This document shows positions 17,233-24,224 of a stretch of 64,000 bases of DNA, piece by piece. The notes beneath the pieces are model-generated. The model saw only the letters and a program-made list of their open reading frames with translations, was not told where the DNA came from and ran no database searches. Origin of the DNA: JALZUE01 sp051251725 (GTDB lineage: Bacteria > Pseudomonadota > Gammaproteobacteria > Enterobacterales > Alteromonadaceae); the NCBI GenBank assembly GCA_051251725.1, contig JBPOFN010000016.1, forward strand, positions 1 through 64,000, written 5' to 3'. The stretch's first letter is position 1. Each line of letters starts with the position of its first letter. Made by a program: the position numbers and the translations under genes.

Positions 17233-17886
17233 TTAAGGAATAAACCAATAAAAATCACCGGTATAACCCACTTTTTTAAAGAAAGCTTGCCACTCATCAA
17301 CATGCATAATTGTTTTTGCGGTTAGATTCCATGCATACATGCGCGCTTTTTCTTCGTCATTACGATACGCGTCAACCGTGATAAAGGCTTTACCTTTGCT
17401 TACTCGCATAATTTCTTGCAGGGCAATAGCACATTCATCTAATGTTAAGTTATGAACGGTATTAATACTAAAAACCACATCAAAACTATTATCGTCATAG
17501 GGTAATGAAACTGCATTACCCACACTTAACTGCGCTTGCACTTCGGCTTTTGCATGAGTAATAGCGTACGGTGAAATATCTAGCCCTTGAACTTCTATCC
17601 CAGGTAGCGCTTGCGTAAAGTCGTATAACATAAAACCTTTAGCACAACCAACATCAAGCACTTTACTGTTTTGTGATAAATTAAAATGGCGGATAAAATC
17701 AGGAATTACTGGTTGCCAAAAACGCGAAAAGTATTTAAAACCGCCATAACCGTACAAACGATCACCATCAAAAAATTCTTGGCCAAATTGACGAGCAATC
17801 GCCCTCATCTCTTCGGTTAGTGCATCTTGACGGGCATGCGGATCTCTTTTACTTTTTGGATAATTTTTTAATAAATCAATTTCCAT
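17233..17886 (-). CDS. Class I SAM-dependent methyltransferase
   Basis: The 217-aa product carries motif I VLDVGCAKGFML (about 89-100), a motif II acidic residue in VQGLDISPYA, and the post-motif PYDDNSFDVVFSINTVHNL typical of small-molecule methyltransferases. It ends ...YWFIP. It is the first of three methyltransferases in the operon and lies next to the E1 alpha gene. O- or N-methylation of the sugar is the likely role. Confidence 0.82.
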   Translation of the reverse strand: MEIDLLKNYPKSKRDPHARQDALTEEMRAIARQFGQEFFDGDRLYGYGGFKYFSRFWQPVIPDFIRHFNLSQNSKVLDVGCAKGFMLYDFTQALPGIEVQGLDISPYAITHAKAEVQAQLSVGNAVSLPYDDNSFDVVFSINTVHNLTLDECAIALQEIMRVSKGKAFITVDAYRNDEEKARMYAWNLTAKTIMHVDEWQAFFKKVGYTGDFYWFIP

Positions 17887-17922
17887 TGAATTAACACCTA
17901 GTAATTTATTATGAATGTATGC

Positions 17923-17954
17923 CTTAGGCTTATGGCTTAAGGCTTAAGGCTTAT
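17923..17954. repeat. Short degenerate GGCTTA tandem repeat
   Basis: Four to five copies of a GGCTTA(A/T) word run from the gap between the methyltransferase and SDR genes into the last codons of the SDR gene. This low-copy slippage-type repeat may have altered the C-terminal end of the upstream protein. Confidence 0.6.
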
Positions 17955-18936
17955 GAATATAATCTAACGACTGCTGACTTAAGCTAGCTAAATTGTTACG
18001 TGCCCACGCAATGGTGCTTGTTAACCCTTGCTCTAAGGATATTTTGTCAGTCCAAGCTAATTCATTACGTAGCTTTTCTGTACTCAATAAATAGGCCGCA
18101 TCTTTACCTTTTCTATCGTCTGTAACTTGGCAAACCTCATCAAAATTAGCTGACATAGCTTGGCAAATTAATTCAACAAGTTGGCGAATAGTGACAGTTG
18201 ATGGCGTTGCTATGTGATAACACTCGCCCAAAGTGCCATGCTCGGCAATTAAGTGCGTAGCACTTGAAACATCATCAATATGAATAAAAGAGCGTTCAGA
18301 ATGACCACCACCATGCAATGATAGTTTTTGGCCTAATAAAATAGACAAAATAGTACGCGGAATAATGCGATATAACTGCTGCCCCGCGCCATAAACATTG
18401 GCGGCCCGAGTACTAATTACCGGAAATTGATGGACATCAAAAAAAGTTTTTAAACTCATATCGGCAGCGGCACGTGAAACCGCATAAGGTGTGCTTGGAT
18501 TAAATACTTGCAACTCATCAATATAGCCACTGCAACTGCCATAAACTTCAGGCGTAGTAATATGAATATAACGGTCTAAATAATCTTTATGACGTAAAAG
18601 GTTATGCAGTTTTATCATTGATACCGCGTTAGTCATAAACCAATGCTCTGGAAAATCCCAGCTTTGGCCAACCATGCTTTGTGCGGCAAAATTATAAATA
18701 TGGCTCGGTTTTAAGCGATCAAGTACCGCGGCTATTTCGGCCAAATCTTGATTAATATCTAATTGAAAAAAATTGACTTTATTAGCGCTTTTGGCCCAGC
18801 TATAAGGTAGAAGCGCTGGCACTGGCTCTGCTGAACGGCTAATACCGATAACTTGATAATCTTGCTCTAATAAGTATTTACAATAACTAGCACCCGAAAA
18901 TGAGTTACTGCCGATAACACAGATAGTCTTACTCAT
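17944..18936 (-). CDS. NAD-dependent sugar dehydratase/epimerase (GDP-mannose 4,6-dehydratase-like SDR)
   Basis: The start at 18936 (330 aa) is preceded by AAGGAAATCTT and begins directly with the NAD motif (CVIGSNSFSGASYCKYLL). A longer frame from 19041 would overlap the methyltransferase gene and is not supported. The active site has PSTPYAVSRAA (YxxxK replaced by YxxxR at this spacing) after ITTPEVYG. The general form follows GDP-mannose 4,6-dehydratase and CDP-glucose dehydratase relatives. The changed Lys-to-Arg position deserves checking. Product presumably a 4-keto-6-deoxy or epimerised NDP-sugar. Confidence 0.78.
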   Translation of the reverse strand: MSKTICVIGSNSFSGASYCKYLLEQDYQVIGISRSAEPVPALLPYSWAKSANKVNFFQLDINQDLAEIAAVLDRLKPSHIYNFAAQSMVGQSWDFPEHWFMTNAVSMIKLHNLLRHKDYLDRYIHITTPEVYGSCSGYIDELQVFNPSTPYAVSRAAADMSLKTFFDVHQFPVISTRAANVYGAGQQLYRIIPRTILSILLGQKLSLHGGGHSERSFIHIDDVSSATHLIAEHGTLGECYHIATPSTVTIRQLVELICQAMSANFDEVCQVTDDRKGKDAAYLLSTEKLRNELAWTDKISLEQGLTSTIAWARNNLASLSQQSLDYIHKP

Positions 18937-18973
18937 AAGATTTCCTTGTAAATAAATCAAACATAAACATGGG

Positions 18974-19627
18974 CTACTTAATACACAAAGCAAATAAATA
19001 ATGAGCCATAGGATAAAAGCCGGTATGCACCACTTCATCATTCATTGAAAAAAGAAAGACATGAGAAAAATGGTCTTCTAAATGCGCCTTAAAAACATCG
19101 CCTGATAAACAATTAACATGCCCTTCAATACTTTGTGGTGATGCATATTGTTGCGACTCTAACGAAGGAATACCAATAATAGCGATGCCTTTGTCGTTAA
19201 TTGAGTGTTTTAAATTTTTTATCAAGGTTTGCTCATGCTCTGGAGCGATATGTTCAAAAACGTCCAAACAATATACGGCATCATATTTTGACTCTGTAGC
19301 GCCGCTTAAAATGTCATGAACAACCGCTTTTTTTTGCCAATCATGGCGGGCGTTATTTTTTACTGACTCAATAAATACAGGGTCAAAATCACTAACGGTT
19401 AATTCACTGACCGCATCAGCAACAATATGAGAGCCAAAAGCATCGGCACACCCTATTTCTAAAACGCTTTTTTTGCCTGCCAGCATTTTGGCGACAAATT
19501 TATAACGCGACAAAACAAAGACAACGCGCTTTGGATCATCCTGCCAAACTTGATTGATCATCACCCCTAATTTTGTTTCAGGGTAATCAAACAGCTCGTT
19601 ATATTGAGATTCTTTCGTTTTACTCAC
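18974..19627 (-). CDS. Class I SAM-dependent methyltransferase
   Basis: The 217-aa protein starts with GTG behind AGGAG. Motif I is VLEIGCADAFGS (about 55-66), followed by VSDFDPVFI and YDAVYCLDVFEHI, the usual layout of UbiG/COQ5-like enzymes acting on small molecules. It is the second methyltransferase of the operon, located between a larger methyltransferase and the SDR gene. Confidence 0.82.
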   Translation of the reverse strand: MSKTKESQYNELFDYPETKLGVMINQVWQDDPKRVVFVLSRYKFVAKMLAGKKSVLEIGCADAFGSHIVADAVSELTVSDFDPVFIESVKNNARHDWQKKAVVHDILSGATESKYDAVYCLDVFEHIAPEHEQTLIKNLKHSINDKGIAIIGIPSLESQQYASPQSIEGHVNCLSGDVFKAHLEDHFSHVFLFSMNDEVVHTGFYPMAHYLFALCIK

Positions 19628-19641
19628 TTATCTCTCCTAAA

Positions 19642-20838
19642 CTATTTATCGCGAATGACACTTAAGTATTGTTGACCGCGGCCAAACCAGTGATGAAAAC
19701 ACTTAAAATCAGCGGCTAAATTCCCCTGACGTAGCTGTTCAAAGCCGATTATAAAATCGTCAATAGCTTGAGCTGTATCAGGTAATATTGTCGCTATATT
19801 TTCGGCAATAGTACTTAACACCGATAAAAATTCAGCTAACGCGGTTAGGTCTTCAGTGCTTGAATAAGAGTTATTACGATATTTATCGTGTAAAGCCATA
19901 GCTTGTTGACTTAATTGCTCTAACTTATCGCCCGCCCCCTCAGGAAAAACCGCTTGAGGATTACAGCGATAATCGACTAAATATCCTGACCATTGATGAT
20001 AACTTGCGATCTGCGCAGATACATTAGAACCAGCACTGTCTTTATACCAACGCCAATCTTGGATAAAACTGGGTGATGAGCCTAAAACGGAAAATTGACT
20101 GGGTAAACTGCTTAATGCATCTTCAATAGAGAAAAATCCTCGTTCGGTCCAATTATGAATAATATTATCTGTGACCCAATCTTCTGGTTTTCTACTCATG
20201 CCTTTAAGGCTATTAAAGCTAGGTTGAAATAACTGAACTAATGCTTGGGTTAAGGTTTGGCTTGGCGTTTTAGTTAAAGTTTGGCTTGATGTTTTAGTTG
20301 AGTCTTCTTGCGCAGCAATAAGGCGTTTAACGGTTGGCAACACCATACGCCGGCAAATTTCAGCCAAATAACTCGCCGCACTCACGGTAGTAAACACACA
20401 CACGCCGCCAGGTTTAACCGCAGATAAAACCTGCTGTAAGAATACGTCGGGCGCTTGCTGGCCAGGAATAAGCCCTTCACATAAAACAACATCGTATTGT
20501 TCAGTTAATGCTTGTTTGGAGATATCTTGATAAAGCACCTTGGTATTATCACCATAACAACCTTGTGCTATTTTCGCTGCTATTGATTTAATCGCAGCTT
20601 TTGAACCATCAATCAAAGTAAACGACTTGGGCTGCCAAGAAGCGATGTGTAAAGCATTGTCACCGGAACCAGGACCTATTTCTAATACATCATGACCTTG
20701 GATAACTAGCGGACTAAGCCCTAAAGTGCGATATAAAGCGCTGCGCTGCTGAAAATGATATTCAGAGCCTGCACCTAGTTGATTCACTGGCACTTTATCT
20801 AAAGTGTCATAAAAATCTAAAAATGCCCGATTCGACAT
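19642..20838 (-). CDS. Class I SAM-dependent methyltransferase with long C-terminal extension
   Basis: The ATG at 20838 (398 aa) has AGGTG six nt upstream, which is preferred over the GTG at 20847. Motif I is VLEIGPGSGDNALHIA; then SFTLIDGSKAAI and YDVVLCEGLIPG. After about residue 185 comes a Thr/Ser/Gln-rich direct repeat (TKTSSQTL, TKTPSQTL) and a helical 200-residue C-terminal part without a recognised fold. The repeat looks like a small slippage expansion inside the reading frame. Role: modification of the operon's sugar. Confidence 0.8.
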   Translation of the reverse strand: MSNRAFLDFYDTLDKVPVNQLGAGSEYHFQQRSALYRTLGLSPLVIQGHDVLEIGPGSGDNALHIASWQPKSFTLIDGSKAAIKSIAAKIAQGCYGDNTKVLYQDISKQALTEQYDVVLCEGLIPGQQAPDVFLQQVLSAVKPGGVCVFTTVSAASYLAEICRRMVLPTVKRLIAAQEDSTKTSSQTLTKTPSQTLTQALVQLFQPSFNSLKGMSRKPEDWVTDNIIHNWTERGFFSIEDALSSLPSQFSVLGSSPSFIQDWRWYKDSAGSNVSAQIASYHQWSGYLVDYRCNPQAVFPEGAGDKLEQLSQQAMALHDKYRNNSYSSTEDLTALAEFLSVLSTIAENIATILPDTAQAIDDFIIGFEQLRQGNLAADFKCFHHWFGRGQQYLSVIRDK

Positions 20839-20871
20839 ATTATTCACCTATATTGATTATCTTTCAGCAGG

Positions 20872-21426
20872 TTAGTGGCACAATAAACGCATCAGCATGT
20901 GACCTACAATTAATTGCAGATCTTCAGAGATTTGCATGTCATTGATATCAAAATGGATCGGATGATCCAATAAGGTTTTTGCTTGCCCACCGCTATAACC
21001 TAAAATTCCTGTGGTATACATACCTTTAGTTTTAGCACTTTCAATGGCGTTAATAATATTGGCAGAATTACCACTGCCGGTTAATACCATTAAAATATCA
21101 CCTTGATTGGCTTTAACATCTAACTGATGAGAAAAGATATTTTCATAACCGACATCATTACCTAAACAAGTAATAACCGAGGCATTAGCAGACAAAGCTT
21201 CAACCCGTAATGCTTGTTTTTCAATCGGACTAACGCCGTATAAAAAGTCATTTGCCAAATGCTGAGCGTTGCCGGCACTACCGCCATTACCGCAAATATA
21301 TAAGGATTTTCCCGAAACAATTAACGCGGAAAGTTTTTCTGCTAAAAACTCAACCGGCTGCCAGTCAGTTTTCGCTAATATCTGCGCTAAATTGGCAGCG
21401 TATTGATTACAGGTAAAATCACTCAT
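20872..21426 (-). CDS. SIS-domain sugar-phosphate isomerase (GmhA-like)
   Basis: The protein (184 aa from ATG 21426) is a single SIS domain with the phosphosugar loop YICGNGGSAGNAQHLANDF and the second loop VLTGSGNSANI, as in sedoheptulose-7-phosphate isomerase GmhA. The ATG at 21426 overlaps the upstream stop (ATGA), a typical coupling arrangement; an upstream in-frame ATG at 21447 lies inside the previous gene. Together with the HldE-like fusion it suggests a heptose-type pathway. The GmhA-like histidines and acids were not checked one by one. Confidence 0.85.
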   Translation of the reverse strand: MSDFTCNQYAANLAQILAKTDWQPVEFLAEKLSALIVSGKSLYICGNGGSAGNAQHLANDFLYGVSPIEKQALRVEALSANASVITCLGNDVGYENIFSHQLDVKANQGDILMVLTGSGNSANIINAIESAKTKGMYTTGILGYSGGQAKTLLDHPIHFDINDMQISEDLQLIVGHMLMRLLCH

Positions 21427-22367
21427 AGAACGTTTTTTTGCATCCATTTTAAGTTATACCATTGATCGCTATCGGTTAATTGACCGTTATTGTAAGCGAC
21501 AATCATTTCTTCAATAGCAATACGAACACTCTTTTTCGGCTTAAAGCCAGTCGCTAGTAATTTGTCTGAGTTAACTCGATATGAACGCGGATCATTTGAT
21601 GGCGTGGTTATCACCTCTGCTGATATTTTTTCTTTAATAATATCGGCGATTTCACCCACCGTAATATTTTCAAAGCCAGCATTGTAAATACCTGTGACTT
21701 GTGGATTTTCTAATAAAAATAAATATAAATCAGTAATATCATCAATATGAATATTAGGACGTGCTTGATCGCCACCAAACACAGTAATTTTACCATTTTT
21801 AAGTGCTTGCATGGTTAGCATATTTACTGCTACATCTAAGCGCTGACGTGGTGATAAACCACAAACCGTTGCTGGGCGTACAATCTGCACCACCATGTCA
21901 GCTGTGTAACTCATCAGGACACGTTCAGAAACCATTTTAGTTTTGTTATATTCAGAAATTGGCTCGAGCGATAACTCTTCAGTGACATTTTCTTCTTCTT
22001 TCACACCATAAACACTGCCCGATGATGCATAAATAAAGTGCTTAATACCTTCGCGTTTTGCTCGGTCAGCTAATTGCATCGTCGCAAGCGCACTGGTTTC
22101 CCAAGTTAATTTGGGATCTAAATCACCACAAGGATCATTGGCAATTGATGCCAAATGAATAATCGCATCAACACCCGCAAGCGGAATTGATTTAGTGTCA
22201 ATAACATCACCTTTGACAACAGTTAAGTTTTCATGCGCAGGTAAAAAAACGCCAAACCATTGCAAATCAAAAGCAATGACTTGATAGCCTTGCGCCAATA
22301 ATTTCGGTACTAACACACTACCCTTGTAGCCGGTCGCACCCGTAACTAAAATTCTCTTCATTTTCAT
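21423..22367 (-). CDS. NAD-dependent epimerase/dehydratase (extended SDR)
   Basis: The 314-aa protein has NAD motif VTGATGYKGSVLVP (about 8-21), the catalytic Ser in YASSGSVYG and a conserved Tyr-Lys in SEYNKTKMVSE. It resembles UDP-glucose 4-epimerase-like SDRs found in surface-glycan clusters. It follows the glycosyltransferase gene by 15 nt and overlaps the isomerase gene by 4 bp. Substrate unknown. Confidence 0.82.
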   Translation of the reverse strand: MKMKRILVTGATGYKGSVLVPKLLAQGYQVIAFDLQWFGVFLPAHENLTVVKGDVIDTKSIPLAGVDAIIHLASIANDPCGDLDPKLTWETSALATMQLADRAKREGIKHFIYASSGSVYGVKEEENVTEELSLEPISEYNKTKMVSERVLMSYTADMVVQIVRPATVCGLSPRQRLDVAVNMLTMQALKNGKITVFGGDQARPNIHIDDITDLYLFLLENPQVTGIYNAGFENITVGEIADIIKEKISAEVITTPSNDPRSYRVNSDKLLATGFKPKKSVRIAIEEMIVAYNNGQLTDSDQWYNLKWMQKNVL

Positions 22368-22382
22368 AATAATTGGTCTTAA

Positions 22383-23915
22383 TTAAAATAAATTTGGATT
22401 TTTTTCCAAAAAGCTAGTAATAACAACACCTTCAGCGTTTTTATAAATAAAATCTGCTGGTAGTTTATCCATATAATCTTTTTGCGCCGGGCTTATCTCA
22501 GGCATAAATACTTTGCCATTCATCTGCGAGCTAAACTCTTTCACCGCCGCTAAAATATCATCTTCATCATTAGCAACGTATTCATAATCATATTCTGTTA
22601 ATTCAGTACCTGACATAGAAAAGAGTAGCTGTTTATCATTATCTACAGACAATGTTTTACCGCTAGCTACCGCTAAAAAATTCACTGGCTTGCCCAGATG
22701 GAATAAGTACTTAGGCAACATTCGACTATGGCGACTATAAACTGGATGAAAAGGTGCAGTATTAACCGATAAAATTGGCGTATCAAAAATTGAAGCAATA
22801 CTTGCTGGCCCAGAAGAAGTTCCAATAAAAAAATCGCTAACCATTAACAGAAATACTTCTAAAAAGTCACCATGTTTAACATCTCTGTTCGCGCAAAAAT
22901 CAAAATATTTCGGGGATTCAAGTGACAAAACCTGATCGGTATTTGAGCCAATACGAACAACTTTATAACCCGAATCAAGTAAATATTGTACGGAAGAGGC
23001 ATAAGTTTGAATATCAGCATCACGATAATCATGATAAGAAAAATCATTATTTGGAAATTTTTCGGATAAATAATGACTATCACGAACATGCAAACAAATA
23101 ATTTTATCATCTGGCGATATACCGAATATTGATAATAACTGCCAAGCTAAGGCTTTGTCGGCCTCTGGTATATCAACACAAGGTGGGTAATTATGATAAA
23201 TATTAACTAAATTAGCATAGCCTTTAGTATTAATCTCTGTCGCCGAAACACCACGAGCAGAACAATTAACATCATAAGGATATTCAGCAAAAAAATAATT
23301 ATCTAACAGGAGTGGCCTTGAGACATACAAATTATATAAAAAGGTATCTTCAATGACGTTGGCGTGAGCTTTAATTAAGCTATATAAATACTTGTTAGCT
23401 GGATTATTGTTATTGCCTAAGAATAAATACAAACAATCGTTTTCTTGCTGCGTTTTACGTAATAATGGCTCAACTTCACACGCTAAATGCCCCACTCTGT
23501 CGGTGGTCATAACATTAAGTTTTACTTTGCTAAATTTAGGATCAACGTTTTTAACTAGATTAAGTAAAACCTGCAAAGCCTGTTCATTATCAGGCTCAAG
23601 ACTTAAAGCATATAGCAGCGCGATAATAGCGCCCGCTAAATAGTTATTCGCCATATAAACCCGGTGTAATAATAAGAACCCGGTCGCATCGGTACTCTTT
23701 GCATGAATGTATTTTTGGATCGTTTCAACATTCGTATTTAATTTACCTAAGCCTTCTTGTGCTTTGATTTTATATAAAAGAAAATCACTATTATCAGGAT
23801 CTCTTAATAATAAAAGATTCACATTATCAAGTAGTTCGCCGTAATTCTGCTCTTTTTCACACTGCACGACTCGGCTCAGTAACTCACTAACACTTTGTTG
23901 TTGCGATATTTCCAT
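22383..23915 (-). CDS. TPR-containing glycosyltransferase (TIGR04372-like)
   Basis: The 510-aa protein has an N-terminal helical-repeat region (about 1-130, TPR-like) and a C-terminal glycosyltransferase-like domain with CLHVRDSHYL, FSYHDYRDADIQTY, and GTSSGPASIASIFDTPIL. By memory this pattern fits the family called TIGR04372 in surface-carbohydrate clusters. The sugar-phosphate-binding Gly/Ser loop near the end is as in GT-B folds. It is the first gene of the 16-gene minus-strand unit and lies downstream of a sigma-54-like element. It may add the operon's special sugar to a glycan or to flagellin; the TPR part may bind the acceptor protein. Confidence 0.75.
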   Translation of the reverse strand: MEISQQQSVSELLSRVVQCEKEQNYGELLDNVNLLLLRDPDNSDFLLYKIKAQEGLGKLNTNVETIQKYIHAKSTDATGFLLLHRVYMANNYLAGAIIALLYALSLEPDNEQALQVLLNLVKNVDPKFSKVKLNVMTTDRVGHLACEVEPLLRKTQQENDCLYLFLGNNNNPANKYLYSLIKAHANVIEDTFLYNLYVSRPLLLDNYFFAEYPYDVNCSARGVSATEINTKGYANLVNIYHNYPPCVDIPEADKALAWQLLSIFGISPDDKIICLHVRDSHYLSEKFPNNDFSYHDYRDADIQTYASSVQYLLDSGYKVVRIGSNTDQVLSLESPKYFDFCANRDVKHGDFLEVFLLMVSDFFIGTSSGPASIASIFDTPILSVNTAPFHPVYSRHSRMLPKYLFHLGKPVNFLAVASGKTLSVDNDKQLLFSMSGTELTEYDYEYVANDEDDILAAVKEFSSQMNGKVFMPEISPAQKDYMDKLPADFIYKNAEGVVITSFLEKNPNLF

Positions 23916-24040
23916 ATTTTCCCAGTCTCTCGTTAATTCAATACTAACAAAGCTAATAATAACAGCCGCCGATAGCCTAAATAAAAACTACAAAGGCGTA
24001 ACCGTAGGCTATACATTAAAACATACTATATCGCTAAATA

Positions 24041-24058
24041 AAGCGAATACTATGCCAA
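24041..24058 (-). promoter_or_regulatory. Sigma-54-like element ahead of the glycan operon
   Basis: Read on the minus strand, TTGGCATAGTATTCGCTT keeps GG-N10-GC. Predicted start near 24031, about 115 nt before the glycosyltransferase start. The -12 side (TTCGC) is less typical than in the other elements. Confidence 0.45.
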
Positions 24059-24110
24059 CCAATTAAAAAAACGAGTAAAATCATTAACTAATCTAGGAAA
24101 ACTAACGAAT

Positions 24111-24127
24111 TCGGCATTAATATTGCT
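24111..24127 (+). promoter_or_regulatory. Sigma-54-type promoter element for maf
   Basis: TCGGCATTAATATTGCT on the plus strand matches TTGGCAC-N5-TTGCW at nearly every key base, with GG (24113-24114) and GC (24125-24126) 10 nt apart. Predicted start near 24137, about 88 nt before the maf ATG. It lies 53 nt from the divergent minus-strand element; together they are the main content of the 309-nt gap. Confidence 0.6.
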
Positions 24128-24224
24128 TTTAAATGATTTATCAAAGCAATATAGTAACGCTATTAAGTCAGTTTTTTGACATTAAACTGATATGACAAGA
24201 CCACAAAAAAGGCGATATATAATA

